Assembly: GCA_900544725.1 (NCBI GenBank)
Contig: UQWK01000013.1
Coordinates: forward strand, 1-40,605
Origin: an uncultured Collinsella sp.
GTDB taxonomy: Bacteria; Actinomycetota; Coriobacteriia; Coriobacteriales; Coriobacteriaceae
Direction of reading: 5' to 3'
Length of the DNA: 40,605 bases
This document shows, piece after piece, positions 1 through 8,667 of this stretch. Below the pieces are notes generated by a model. It was given only the letters and a program-made list of their open reading frames with translations, had not been told where the DNA came from and did no database searches. Position 1 is the first letter of the stretch; each line of letters opens with the position of its first letter. A program made the translations under genes and the position numbers.

Positions 1-564
1 GGCAAGAGCCATGGCAATCATGACGCGCTGACGCATACCGCCAGAGAACTGGTGCGGATACTCGTTGACGCGCTTCTCGGGCTCGGGAATACCAACGAGG
101 TCCAAGAGCTCGGTGGCACGCTTGAGCGCCTCCTGCTTGGAGTAGCCACGGTGCAGACGAAGGCCCTCGCCCACCTGCTTGCCGATCTTATAAACCGGGT
201 TCAAGGAGGTCATAGGATCCTGGAAGATCATCGCGATATCGTTGCCGCGAATGTGCTGCATCTCTTCCTCGGTCATCTCGAGGATGGAGCGGCCGCGATA
301 GCGAACGTCACCGCCCTCGATCTTTCCCGGAGGCATCGAGATAAGGCCCATGATGGTCATGGCGGTCACAGACTTACCGGAGCCGGATTCACCGACGACG
401 CCCAGGGTCTCGCCGCGATCGAGCGTGTAGGAGACACCGTCGACAGCGCGAACGACGCCATCCTCGGTGTGGAAATACATCTTAAGGTCATCGACCTCGA
501 GCAGATGCTGGCCCTCGGGAACCGGCTGGTCCTTCAGGTCCACATAGTTCTTGTTCTTCTTCAT
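1..564 (-). CDS. oppD: Oligopeptide ABC transporter ATP-binding protein OppD (C-terminus off the left edge)
   Basis: The ATG is at 564 and the frame stays open for 188 codons to the left edge, so the gene is partial because of the window boundary. The visible part is the first half of an ABC ATPase: Walker A GESGSGKS at residues 58-65, the Q-loop glutamine in IFQDP near 115, and the ABC signature FSGGMRQRV near 173-181. Walker B, the H-loop and the family's C-terminal oligopeptide domain would lie outside. It would energise peptide import through OppB and OppC at the cytoplasmic face of the membrane. It starts 2 nt after the oppC stop, so the two are probably translationally coupled. An OppF partner is expected further left. 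The peptide specificity cannot be read from the sequence. Confidence 0.93.
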   Translation of the reverse strand, partial: MKKNKNYVDLKDQPVPEGQHLLEVDDLKMYFHTEDGVVRAVDGVSYTLDRGETLGVVGESGSGKSVTAMTIMGLISMPPGKIEGGDVRYRGRSILEMTEEEMQHIRGNDIAMIFQDPMTSLNPVYKIGKQVGEGLRLHRGYSKQEALKRATELLDLVGIPEPEKRVNEYPHQFSGGMRQRVMIAMALA

Positions 565-566
565 CC

Positions 567-1502
567 TTATGCGTCCTTCATCTTGACGTCGAGGGCGTCG
601 CGCAGACCGTCACCCAGCAGGGTGAAGGCGAGCACCGTCGAGAGAATTGCCAGACCGGGCATGATCATCATCCAGGGAGCGGTCAGAAGATACTGCTGAC
701 CGTCCTGAATCATGGAGCCCCACGAAGGCGTAGGCGGAATAACGCCCATGCCGAGGAAGGACAGAGCGGACTCGGTCAAAATAGCGCCACCAATATTCAT
801 GGTCGCGTAGACCACGATGGAAGCAACGGAGTTCGGGAAGATGTGACGCATAACGATACGGGCATCGGATGCACCCATAGCGCGAGCGGCATCAACATAG
901 TCGTTCTCTTTGACCGTCAGGATCGCGGACCGGAAGACACGCGCAATCGAAGGCCAGCCGAGGATACCAATGGCGATAAAGACGTTCTGGAGGCCACGGC
1001 CGATAACGGCGATCATAGCGACAACGAACAGCACGTACGGAAACGCCAGGAAGATATCCGCGCAGCGCATGATGATCGTATCCCAAATGCCGCCATAGAA
1101 ACCGGCGAGGGCGCCCATGACCAGACCGATCACCGTGGAGATGGCAGTGGCCATGATGCCGACGGAAAGCGAAACGCGTGCACCGTAGATAACGCGAACG
1201 AGAATATCGCGACCAAGGGAGTCGGTACCAAACGGGTGATCGGCACACGGAGCCAGCAGCGAAGTCTCGGCCATGGTAGTCGAATCGGAAGCCGTCGGCG
1301 AACCGAGCCAGGGCTTAGCCCACAGATCTGCGGTCAGGGCAACCACAACGACGATGATGATCCAGCAGACACCGATAACGGCGAGCTTGTTCTTACGAAG
1401 ACGCTTAAAAGCGTCGCCCCACAGCGTGCGGGACTTGGCGGGAGCAGATGCGGCCTTGGTGGCGGTAGCCTGCTCCTGAGACTGAGAATCAGTTTCCTGC
1501 AT
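567..1502 (-). CDS. oppC: Oligopeptide ABC transporter permease OppC
   Basis: This 311-residue inner-membrane permease belongs to the BPD_transp_1 family, OppC/DppC type. A cytoplasmic N-terminal tail of about 35 residues is followed by a first membrane span, a long extracytoplasmic loop containing FGTDSLGRDILVR (typical of OppC proteins) and about five more spans. The ATPase-coupling (EAA) loop reads DYVDAARAMGASDARI. The chosen ATG has AGGGAGGT just upstream. It lies 14 nt after the oppB stop and 2 nt before the oppD start, inside an A-B-C-D operon. It pairs with OppB to form the peptide channel. Confidence 0.95.
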   Translation of the reverse strand: MQETDSQSQEQATATKAASAPAKSRTLWGDAFKRLRKNKLAVIGVCWIIIVVVVALTADLWAKPWLGSPTASDSTTMAETSLLAPCADHPFGTDSLGRDILVRVIYGARVSLSVGIMATAISTVIGLVMGALAGFYGGIWDTIIMRCADIFLAFPYVLFVVAMIAVIGRGLQNVFIAIGILGWPSIARVFRSAILTVKENDYVDAARAMGASDARIVMRHIFPNSVASIVVYATMNIGGAILTESALSFLGMGVIPPTPSWGSMIQDGQQYLLTAPWMMIMPGLAILSTVLAFTLLGDGLRDALDVKMKDA

Positions 1503-1516
1503 GAGACGTACCTCCC

Positions 1517-2554
1517 TTAGGCCTTATCCGACGGACCGCCAAGGCGGATGCGCGGGTCGAGGAATGCATAGCTAATGTCGACGAGCAAGTTGATCACCAT
1601 GACGACGACGACGATGAGCGTAACGCCGCCCATAACGATGGGCCAGTCACGCATGCTAATGGCGCGATAGACCTCATAGCCGATACCGGGCCAGTTAAAG
1701 ACCGTCTCGGTCAGGATGGCGCCCGAAAGCATGCCGCCAAAGTCGACACCAATATAGGTAACGACGGGGATGAGTGCATTCTTAAGCGCATGCTTGATGA
1801 TGATCGCGCGATTGGAGAGACCCTTGGCCTTTGCCGTACGGATGTAATCCTGGTTCATGACGTCAAGCAGCTGTGAGCGCATAATGCGGGCGGCATAAGC
1901 GGTCGAAACCGAAGCCAGCGTAATGGTCGGAAGCACATAGTGCATCCAATCCTGATACTGAGAGCTGGAACCGCCGGCACCCGAGATCGGCATGGAGAAT
2001 GCACCGCCCGTGGCGTCCTTGAGAATGACGCCAAAGAACAGCTGCAGCAACATACCGAGCCAGAAAGCCGGGACGGCAACGAGAATCGACGTGGTGAGCG
2101 TTACCAAAATATCCCAGAAGGAATAACGCTTAACCGCCGAAATGATACCCGCACCGATACCCATGATTGCCTCGAGCACGATGGCGCACGCGGCGAGTTT
2201 GACCGTATACGGATACTTCTGGGCAAAGATTTCCGTAACCGGCAGCTTGCGCTGATACGAATTGCCCAGATCGCCATGAAGCAGGCCGTTCATGTAATAC
2301 AAGTAACGGTCTACGAGCGACGTTTGAACGGGGTCGCCGTTCTCGTCAAGGATCGCGTTGCCGTCCTCGTCCGACTGGACCAGGTGATAGCGAACGCGAA
2401 GCTGAAGCTCCACCTCGGGGGACAGAGCCTTGTCTCCACCGATCAGCTTGATCGGGTCTCCCGGCACGATATTCTGGAGGGCGAACAGAATCAGCGTAAC
2501 GCCCAAAAACACCGGGATGAACTGAAGCACACGTTTAACGATGTACTTACCCAT
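1517..2554 (-). CDS. oppB: Oligopeptide ABC transporter permease OppB
   Basis: This 345-residue permease begins MGKYIVKRVLQFIPVF, the usual start of OppB/DppB proteins. Further family hallmarks are PGDPI in the first extracytoplasmic loop, DYIRTAKAKGLSNRAI as the ATPase-coupling loop, and a C-terminal ISYAFLDPRIRLG. About six membrane spans are expected. The ATG follows a GGGGAG ribosome binding site. The extracytoplasmic loop between spans 1 and 2 is somewhat long and acidic (near residues 60-75), which is not unusual in the family. It forms the translocation pore with OppC. A stem-loop separates it from the upstream oppA. Confidence 0.95.
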   Translation of the reverse strand: MGKYIVKRVLQFIPVFLGVTLILFALQNIVPGDPIKLIGGDKALSPEVELQLRVRYHLVQSDEDGNAILDENGDPVQTSLVDRYLYYMNGLLHGDLGNSYQRKLPVTEIFAQKYPYTVKLAACAIVLEAIMGIGAGIISAVKRYSFWDILVTLTTSILVAVPAFWLGMLLQLFFGVILKDATGGAFSMPISGAGGSSSQYQDWMHYVLPTITLASVSTAYAARIMRSQLLDVMNQDYIRTAKAKGLSNRAIIIKHALKNALIPVVTYIGVDFGGMLSGAILTETVFNWPGIGYEVYRAISMRDWPIVMGGVTLIVVVVMVINLLVDISYAFLDPRIRLGGPSDKA

Positions 2555-2585
2555 ACCACTCCCCTATCTAGGGATTAACCTAAAT

Positions 2586-2613
2586 GGGATGCCGATCGCC
2601 AGACCGGCATCCC
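2586..2613 (-). terminator. Stem-loop between oppA and oppB (attenuator or 3'-end protector)
   Basis: A perfect 9-bp inverted repeat (GGGATGCCG and CGGCATCCC) encloses a 10-nt loop. On the transcribed minus strand it is followed by ATTTAGG, which is not a real U-tract, so it is unlikely to terminate strongly. Its place after the binding-protein gene fits a structure that stabilises oppA mRNA or lowers read-through into oppB-C-D. Confidence 0.55.
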
Positions 2614-2710
2614 AAAATTACCATCAGCCAGTTTACCCCAGGTTAGGGAGAACTGTATGTTTCCCATGAGGTCTACGTAAATACTTGACCCTCACGGAAG
2701 CTGCAAACTC

Positions 2711-4387
2711 TTAGGCGAGCTCAGCGGTACCCAGATCGGCATGCTTCTGCGGATCGACATAGAGGTGCTTGATGCGATCGGAGCCGACGATGGTGTGCGT
2801 GTAGAACATAATCGGGATGACCGGGCAGTCGGCAGCGACCATTGCGTCGGCCTCCTGCATCTTAGCGACGCGCTCCTCGTCGTCAACAATAGTACGAGCC
2901 TCGTCGACCTTGGCGTCGAACTCGGGGTTGTTGTAACCGGAGCGGTTGTCGCCACCGAGGGAGTCGGAGTGGAACAGCGGATACAGGAAGTTGTCCATGA
3001 TCGGGTAGTCGGCAATCCAACCCAGACGACCGAACTGATAGTTAAAGTTCTGATACTGCTCGAGCAGGGCAGACCACTCAGGGGTATCGGAGACGGCGGT
3101 AACGCCAACCTTGGCGAGGTCGCCGATGATGGACTCCATGATCTCCTTGTGACCGCCGTCCTGGTTGTAGGAAAGGGTCACGCTAATGCCACGATCCCCG
3201 TTAGCGCCAGCGGGAGCAACCTTGTCGAGGTACTCGTTAGCCTTGTCGACATCGTAGGCGCAGAACTCCCATGCGCCCTCCTTGTAGCCATCGATGCCCG
3301 GAGGAACAATGCCGTCGGCGGGGGTACGGGTACCCTTGTAGATGGTCTTGCAGATGGCCTCACGGTTGATGGCCAGGGAGATGCCCCTACGCAGGTCGGC
3401 GTTGTTGAACGGCTCGGCCGTGGTGTTGCAGGTCAGATAGTACGTGGAAGGCTCGGCGCCGAGCAGCATGCGCTCGCCGTCACCCATGGTGTAGCCGTCC
3501 TTGGACACGCCGCGGTCCTTCTTGGCGGCATCGATCTGAGCAACGGGAACGTCGCAGACATCGAGGTTACCGGCCTGGAACTCCTTGTAAGCAGTCTCCA
3601 TGTCCTTGATGACCTGGAAGTGGATGCCATCGATCTTGGCCTTGTCGCCATAGTAATCGTCGAACTTCTTGAGGTTGATCTCCTGACCATCCTCCCACTT
3701 GCCGTCCATCATGAACGGGCCGTTACCGACCGGTGCAAGATAGAAGCTCTTGACATCGGACTCGGCGCACTCGGGAACCGGGGCCAGAGCCGGGTGAGAG
3801 GCGACGAAGGGGAAGTCGGCGTAAGCGGAAGACAGCTTGACGACGAGGGTCTCATCGTCGGGGCAAGTAACACCGCTGAGCTCGGTAGCGTTACCGGCAA
3901 GCAGGTCGTCATAGCCCTCGACCATGGAAAGGTGATAGGAGACCTCGGAAGGGCCGTACTCGGTAGCGATGGCCGACTTGGTGTTGACCAGACGCTCCCA
4001 ACCGAGCTTGAAGGACTTGGAGGTAACGTCGTCACCGTTGTGGAACTTGGCCTTCTTGATCTTGAAGGTGAACTCGGTGGCGTCGTCGTTGGCCTCAAAG
4101 GACTCGCAAGCCAGCGGAACGATCTCGCCCTTCTCGGCGTCATAAGAGGTCAGAGCATCAAAGAGCTGGTACTCGACCTGAGTGCCCTGGTCCTCCTGGA
4201 CATTGTAGGGGTCGATGCAGACCGGGTTGTTGATGTAGAAGTTCAGCGTCGAACCGGAGTCAGAACCGGAAGCGTCGCCGCCCTTCTTGCCGCATGCGGC
4301 AAGAAAAGCCATGGAGCTCGCAGCGAGGGTGCCGCCAACAAAGGCGCGACGACCCATAACGGGCTGGTGGAACATAGAATCAGCCAT
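2711..4387 (-). CDS. oppA: Oligopeptide-binding lipoprotein OppA (SBP_bac_5 family)
   Basis: This extracytoplasmic receptor delivers peptides to OppBC. The ATG at 4387 (558 residues) is chosen because AAGGAGG lies 5 nt upstream; an in-frame start further up has no comparable site. The N-terminus carries a twin-arginine GRRAFVG, a hydrophobic stretch and a lipobox LAAC, then a Gly/Ser/Asp-rich linker, so it is a lipoprotein anchored outside the membrane and possibly exported by Tat. The body has family 5 binding-protein features, such as FNNADLRRGISLAINRE in the middle and VAADCPVIPIMFY near the C-terminus. It is the first gene of the oppABCD operon. The ligand, peptide or otherwise, is not determined. 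Confidence 0.94.
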   Translation of the reverse strand: MADSMFHQPVMGRRAFVGGTLAASSMAFLAACGKKGGDASGSDSGSTLNFYINNPVCIDPYNVQEDQGTQVEYQLFDALTSYDAEKGEIVPLACESFEANDDATEFTFKIKKAKFHNGDDVTSKSFKLGWERLVNTKSAIATEYGPSEVSYHLSMVEGYDDLLAGNATELSGVTCPDDETLVVKLSSAYADFPFVASHPALAPVPECAESDVKSFYLAPVGNGPFMMDGKWEDGQEINLKKFDDYYGDKAKIDGIHFQVIKDMETAYKEFQAGNLDVCDVPVAQIDAAKKDRGVSKDGYTMGDGERMLLGAEPSTYYLTCNTTAEPFNNADLRRGISLAINREAICKTIYKGTRTPADGIVPPGIDGYKEGAWEFCAYDVDKANEYLDKVAPAGANGDRGISVTLSYNQDGGHKEIMESIIGDLAKVGVTAVSDTPEWSALLEQYQNFNYQFGRLGWIADYPIMDNFLYPLFHSDSLGGDNRSGYNNPEFDAKVDEARTIVDDEERVAKMQEADAMVAADCPVIPIMFYTHTIVGSDRIKHLYVDPQKHADLGTAELA

Positions 4388-4623
4388 GCCATCCTCCTTA
4401 TGAGATAGGACAAAGAAATGTTCAGTCGGACACATGTCGAGACAATCCGATCCGAACCATCAAAACGCCGCCCGCCGCTATGGCTGGTTATGCACAACGG
4501 ATCAACGTTTCGCAATACAGTAGCGCATTTTATGCACGATTTGGGGCTAATTCCGGTCAACGGTCGAGAATTTCTTTAGTTGGGCGAAGTATGTGGGGAT
4601 ATTTTGACTCTGTTACAAATATG
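4388..4623 (-). promoter_or_regulatory. AT-richer leader and promoter region of oppA
   Basis: No gene is seen in this 236-bp gap between the secG terminator and oppA. It is visibly AT-richer than its flanks. On the minus strand the best promoter-like pair is TTGCGA and CATAAC with 17-nt spacing, about 100 nt upstream of the oppA start. A TTGACC sits further up with poor spacing. Neither is convincing, so a promoter is inferred mainly from position. Confidence 0.3.
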
Positions 4624-4660
4624 TAAACAAAAAGGGTCCCGCACTAGCGGAACCCTTTTT
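4624..4660 (-). terminator. Intrinsic terminator of secG
   Basis: On the minus strand AAAAAGGGTTCCGC pairs with GCGGGACCCTTTTT across a 4-nt loop, with one mismatch, and the T-rich TTTTTGTTT follows. It starts about 20 nt beyond the secG stop and ends the glycolysis/secG region before oppA. Confidence 0.88.
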
Positions 4661-4682
4661 CAAGTCTTTATGCGGATCGTGC

Positions 4683-4937
4683 TTAGTAGCCGACGATGCC
4701 CTGCGGGAAGAAGAACATGCACAGGACGACGCACACGGCAAACACGACAGCCATGATGACGGTCAGGCGGTCAAGGTTCTGCTCCATGACGCCCGTGGCA
4801 GAGCTGGAGTTATACAGCGAACTAGCAATCATATCCGAAACGCCGGTGCCCTTACCGGAATGCATCAGGACGAGAATCGTCAGCGCCACGGCAGAGACAG
4901 CCCAAACGACAAACAGAAGAATCTGGAACGGACCCAT
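4683..4937 (-). CDS. secG: Preprotein translocase subunit SecG
   Basis: This 84-residue membrane protein is the small accessory subunit of the SecYEG translocon, which helps SecA-driven export. Two hydrophobic segments (about residues 5-25 and 58-78) flank a cytoplasmic loop with the family motif LMHSGKGTGVSDM. The length is typical. The ATG follows an AAGGAG site. A strong terminator after gpmI and a candidate extended -10 upstream suggest it can be transcribed alone, although it keeps the common actinobacterial place downstream of the tpiA region. Confidence 0.95.
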   Translation of the reverse strand: MGPFQILLFVVWAVSAVALTILVLMHSGKGTGVSDMIASSLYNSSSATGVMEQNLDRLTVIMAVVFAVCVVLCMFFFPQGIVGY

Positions 4938-4973
4938 AGATAAGCTCCTTAATAGAACAATTCAAACTCCAGT

Positions 4974-4979
4974 ACTGTA
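4974..4979 (-). promoter_or_regulatory. Candidate extended -10 promoter of secG
   Basis: On the minus strand TGGTACAGT has TG one base before a TACAGT hexamer, 37 nt upstream of the secG ATG and downstream of the gpmI terminator. No good -35 is seen. Confidence 0.35.
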
Positions 4980-5041
4980 CCACAACCCCCAGCACTCCCC
5001 CACCCGCCATTTAGGTACGGGGTAGAAATGGCAGAAATATT

Positions 5042-5076
5042 AAAAAGGGGGTTGTCCAGTCGTGGACAACCCCCTT
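5042..5076 (-). terminator. Strong intrinsic terminator after gpmI
   Basis: A perfect 13-bp stem (AAGGGGGTTGTCC and GGACAACCCCCTT) with a 6-nt loop is followed on the minus strand by TTTTTAATATT. It lies about 25 nt after the gpmI stop and marks the end of the glycolytic operon. Confidence 0.95.
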
Positions 5077-5101
5077 ACTAGAAAACGGTATTTGTTCTCT
5101 C

Positions 5102-6655
5102 TTAGGCCTCGGTGGCGAGCACGCGACCCGTCATCTCGGCGGAAGGCTCAATACCAGCCATGGTGAGCATGGTCGGAGCGATATCGGAAAGACGGCCGTC
5201 CTCGATACCGGTGAGCTTGGCCTTCTCATCAACGATGATGAACGGCACACGGTTGGTGGTGTGAGCCGTGAACGGATGCTTGGAACCGTCGGAAGCAACG
5301 TCAAACATGTGGTCGGCGTTGCCGTGGTCGGCGGTGATCAGCGCAAAGCCACCCTTGGCGAGAATCGCCGGGACAACCTTGGACAAGGCATCGTCAACAG
5401 CCTCGACGGCCTTAACGGCGGCGTCGAAGACACCGGTGTGACCAACCATGTCGCAGTTCGCGAAGTTCACGATGTAGAAATCAGCGCGATCCTCGTTAAT
5501 AGCGGCGACGAGCTTCTCGGTAACCTCGGGAGCGCTCATCTCGGGCTGCAGATCGTAGGTAGCGACCTTGGGGGAAGCGACGAGCACGCGCTCCTCGCCC
5601 TCCTTGGGCTCCTCGATGCCGCCGTTGAGGAAGAACGTCACGTGGGCGTACTTCTCGGTCTCGGCGGTGTGCAGCTGCTTCAGGCCATTAGCGGCGATAA
5701 CGTCCGCCAGAACGTTCTCGGGGAACGTCTTGGGGAAGGCGACCTCGACGTCAAACGTCGGGTCGTACTCGGTCATCGTCACAAAGTGCGAGAGCTTGAT
5801 CTGCTCGCGCTCAAAGCCGTCGAACTCCTTGTCCGTGAACACGCGGGTCATCTGACGAGCGCGGTCGGGACGGAAGTTGAAGAAGATGGCCGCGTCGCCC
5901 TCGTGGATGCCCTCGTTGTGGGCAGCGAAAGGCTCGACGAACTCGTCGCCGCGCGGATCCTTCTCGTAGTAGGCCTTGATACCGGCAACGGGGTCGGTAT
6001 CGGCATCGGACGCGTTAACCATGACGTCGTAGGCGCGCTGGATGCGCTCCCAACGGTTGTCGCGGTCCATGGCCCAATAGCGGCCCGAAACGGTGGCAAC
6101 GCGAGCGTCGCAACCGGTCTCCTCGGAGATCTTAGCCAGGAAGGCGCAGAACTCGCTCATGTAGCCGGCACCGGACTGTGGGTCAACGTCGCGGCCATCC
6201 ATGAAGGCGTGGACGCGAACGGTCTTGACGCCATGCTGGGCAGCCATCTTGACCAGAGCCTCGACGTGGTTCATGTGAGAATGAACACCGCCAGGGCTCA
6301 TAAGGCCCATGAGGTGGAGAGTCTTGCCGTCAGCCTTGACGTCGTCCATAGCCTTGACGAAGACCTCGTTCTTGGCGATGGAGCCGTCCTTGATGGCATT
6401 GTTGATGCGCGAAAGCTCCTGGAACACGATGCGGCCGGCACCGATGTTGAGGTGGCCTACCTCGGAGTTGCCCATCTGACCGTCGGGAAGGCCCACGTCC
6501 TCGCCCGAAGCACCGAGCGTGGTGTGAGGATACTTCTCGTACAGGCTATCAAGGAAGGGCGTCTTGGCAGCGGCGACGGCGTTCTCGCCATCGGCCGGAG
6601 CAAGGCCGCAGCCATCCATGATGATCAGGAGTGCAGGAAGATGACGCTGTGCCAT
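5102..6655 (-). CDS. gpmI: 2,3-bisphosphoglycerate-independent phosphoglycerate mutase
   Basis: This 517-residue protein interconverts 3- and 2-phosphoglycerate without a bisphosphoglycerate cofactor, using two metal ions and a phosphoserine intermediate. The alkaline-phosphatase-fold motifs are present: the metal aspartate in MDGCG (residue 14), the catalytic serine in GQMGNSEVGH (Ser64), HAFMDGRDVDP, and the second metal site in ITADHGNADHM near the C-terminus. The length is normal. The ATG is 5 nt past the tpiA stop, so it is co-transcribed with gapA-pgk-tpiA. Having gpmI in place of a GpmA-type enzyme in this operon is common in anaerobic Gram-positives. Confidence 0.97.
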   Translation of the reverse strand: MAQRHLPALLIIMDGCGLAPADGENAVAAAKTPFLDSLYEKYPHTTLGASGEDVGLPDGQMGNSEVGHLNIGAGRIVFQELSRINNAIKDGSIAKNEVFVKAMDDVKADGKTLHLMGLMSPGGVHSHMNHVEALVKMAAQHGVKTVRVHAFMDGRDVDPQSGAGYMSEFCAFLAKISEETGCDARVATVSGRYWAMDRDNRWERIQRAYDVMVNASDADTDPVAGIKAYYEKDPRGDEFVEPFAAHNEGIHEGDAAIFFNFRPDRARQMTRVFTDKEFDGFEREQIKLSHFVTMTEYDPTFDVEVAFPKTFPENVLADVIAANGLKQLHTAETEKYAHVTFFLNGGIEEPKEGEERVLVASPKVATYDLQPEMSAPEVTEKLVAAINEDRADFYIVNFANCDMVGHTGVFDAAVKAVEAVDDALSKVVPAILAKGGFALITADHGNADHMFDVASDGSKHPFTAHTTNRVPFIIVDEKAKLTGIEDGRLSDIAPTMLTMAGIEPSAEMTGRVLATEA

Positions 6656-6660
6656 ATGTC

Positions 6661-7428
6661 CTACTCGCCTGCCTTGACGACCATAGAGGCGAAGTCGGCA
6701 GCCTTGAGCGAAGCGCCGCCCACGAGGGCGCCGTCAACGTCGGGCTTGGCGACGAGCTCGGCAATGTTGCCGGGCTTAGCGGAACCACCGTACAGGACGC
6801 GGATACCGTCGGCGAGCTCCTCGCCAAACATCTCCTTGAGGGTCTCACGGATAGCGCCGCAGACCTCCTGGGCGTCCTCAGCGGTAGCGGTCTTTCCGGT
6901 GCCGATGGCCCAGATGGGCTCGTAGGCGACGACGACCTGCTTGGGGCAGGTGATCTCAAGTCCAGCAAGGCCAGCCTTGACCTGGTTCACGACGTGCTCG
7001 ACATAGGTGCCAGCCTCGCGGACCTCGAGGGACTCGCCGCAGCAGAAGACGGGAACAAGACCAGCGGCAACGAGGGCCTTGGCTTTCTTGTTCTGATCCT
7101 CGTCGGTCTCGTGGAAGTAGTCGCGACGCTCGGAGTGGCCGATGATGCAGTAGGTGCAGCCAGCGGACTTGAGCATGTCGCAAGAGGACTCACCGGTGAA
7201 GGCACCCTTGGCCTCCCAGTACACGTTCTGTGCACCGAGGACGATGGGGGCAGCCTGAATGCGGTCATGAACCGTGGTGATGTCAATGGTCGGAGGGCAG
7301 ACGAGCACCTCGACGCCAGCCGGAACCTCGGGCAGAGCCTGAGCCAGCTCGTCGGCGAGCTTGGCGGCCTCGGCGACGTCGTTGTTCATCTTCCAGTTAC
7401 CAGCGATAAGAAGGGTGCGATTAGGCAT
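6661..7428 (-). CDS. tpiA: Triosephosphate isomerase
   Basis: This 255-residue TIM-barrel enzyme interconverts dihydroxyacetone phosphate and glyceraldehyde 3-phosphate. The catalytic set is complete: Asn11 and Lys13 in AGNWKMN, His98 in IIGHSERR, Glu170 in AYEPIWAIGTG, and the phosphate-binding GGSAKP. The ATG at 7428 is chosen because the protein then starts MPNRTLLIAGNWK, as usual for the family. That ATG overlaps the end of pgk by 8 nt, within the shared string GATGCCTAA, so translation is probably coupled. Confidence 0.97.
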   Translation of the reverse strand: MPNRTLLIAGNWKMNNDVAEAAKLADELAQALPEVPAGVEVLVCPPTIDITTVHDRIQAAPIVLGAQNVYWEAKGAFTGESSCDMLKSAGCTYCIIGHSERRDYFHETDEDQNKKAKALVAAGLVPVFCCGESLEVREAGTYVEHVVNQVKAGLAGLEITCPKQVVVAYEPIWAIGTGKTATAEDAQEVCGAIRETLKEMFGEELADGIRVLYGGSAKPGNIAELVAKPDVDGALVGGASLKAADFASMVVKAGE

Positions 7429-8611
7429 CGAGAAGCGCCTCCACTCCGGGCAGGGCCTTACCCTCGACGAGCTCCATGGAAGCGCCACCACCGGTGGAGA
7501 TCCAGCTCATCTTGTCGGCCAGGTTGAACTTGTTGACAGCCGCGACAGAGTCACCACCGCCGATGATCGAGGTGCAGTCGGCCTCGGCGACGGCCTCGGC
7601 GATAGCCTGGGTGCCGTGAGCGAAGTTGTCGAACTCGAAGACGCCCATGGGGCCGTTCCAGAACACGGTCTTGGCGCCCTTGACGGCCTCGGCGTAGAGC
7701 TCCTCGGTCTTGGGGCCGATGTCCATGCCCTCACGATCGTCGGGGATAGCGTCGGAAGCGACAACCTCGGGAACAGCGTCCTCGCCAAAGTGATCGGCAA
7801 CGCGGTTGTCGATGGGGAGCAGGATCTTGACGCCCTTCTCCTCGGCCTTCTTGAGCATCTCGCCGGCACGCTCGACCCAGTCCTCTTCCTTGAGGGACTG
7901 ACCGACGGACAGGCCCTGAGCCAGGAAGAACGTGTAGGCCATACCGCCACCGATGATCAGGGTGTCAGCGGAGTCGATGAGGTGATCGAGAACGCCGATC
8001 TTGGAGGAAACCTTGGAACCGCCGACGATAGCGACGAAGGGGCGCTCGGGCTCGGCGAAGATGCCGGTCAGCGTGTCGACCTCCTTCTCGAGCAGGAAGC
8101 CGGCGACGGCAGGCAGGTAAGCGGCGGGGCCCACGACGGAACCCTGGGCGCGGTGAGCGGTGCCGAAGGCATCGAGAACGAAGACGTCACCATAGGAAGC
8201 GAGCTTCTTGGCGATCTCGGGATCGTTCTTCTTCTCGCGCTTATCGAAGCGGACGTTCTCGAGAACGAGAACCTTGCCCGGCTCGACGGCAGCGACAGCC
8301 TCGGCAGCCTTCTCGCCGTAAGTGTCGGCGACAAAGGCAACGTCGAGACCAGAGAGCTCGGCGAGCTTCTTGGCGACAGGCTCAAGGGAGAGCTCAGGCT
8401 GGAAGCCGGTGCCATCGGGACGGCCGAGGTGGCTCATGAGGATGACGCGAGCGTTGTGCTCAACGAGATAGTTGATGGTGGGCAGGGCAGCCTTGATACG
8501 GGTGGTGTCGCCAACGACGCCATCCTTGATAGGCACGTTGAAGTCAACGCGGACGAGAACGCGCTTGCCGTCGACATCGATGTCGCGGACGGTCTTCTTG
8601 GTAAAGGCCAT
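7421..8611 (-). CDS. pgk: Phosphoglycerate kinase
   Basis: This 396-residue enzyme transfers phosphate between 1,3-bisphosphoglycerate and ADP. Visible family features are RVDFNVPI at the N-terminus, SHLGRPDG (substrate side), GGSKVSSK, the hinge-region GGGMAYTF and the C-terminal ISTGGGASMELVEG nucleotide site. The ATG at 8611 is preferred over an in-frame upstream extension because the protein then begins MAFTKKTVRD and an AAAGGTAG site lies upstream. A terminator-like hairpin separates it from gapA. tpiA starts inside its last codons. Confidence 0.97.
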   Translation of the reverse strand: MAFTKKTVRDIDVDGKRVLVRVDFNVPIKDGVVGDTTRIKAALPTINYLVEHNARVILMSHLGRPDGTGFQPELSLEPVAKKLAELSGLDVAFVADTYGEKAAEAVAAVEPGKVLVLENVRFDKREKKNDPEIAKKLASYGDVFVLDAFGTAHRAQGSVVGPAAYLPAVAGFLLEKEVDTLTGIFAEPERPFVAIVGGSKVSSKIGVLDHLIDSADTLIIGGGMAYTFFLAQGLSVGQSLKEEDWVERAGEMLKKAEEKGVKILLPIDNRVADHFGEDAVPEVVASDAIPDDREGMDIGPKTEELYAEAVKGAKTVFWNGPMGVFEFDNFAHGTQAIAEAVAEADCTSIIGGGDSVAAVNKFNLADKMSWISTGGGASMELVEGKALPGVEALLDA

Positions 8612-8667
8612 GTTTGCTTCTACCTTTCGTACGTGTCTGCCTCCCATTACGGCAGACGATTTCCTAT

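Noticed and set aside
2741..4408. 555-codon plus-strand frame opposite oppA
   Set aside because: Mirror frame of oppA; low-complexity V/L/G/D composition and no recognisable motif or ribosome binding site.
5261..6925. 554-codon plus-strand frame opposite gpmI and tpiA
   Set aside because: Mirror frame of conserved glycolytic genes; it crosses the gpmI-tpiA junction and has no domain.
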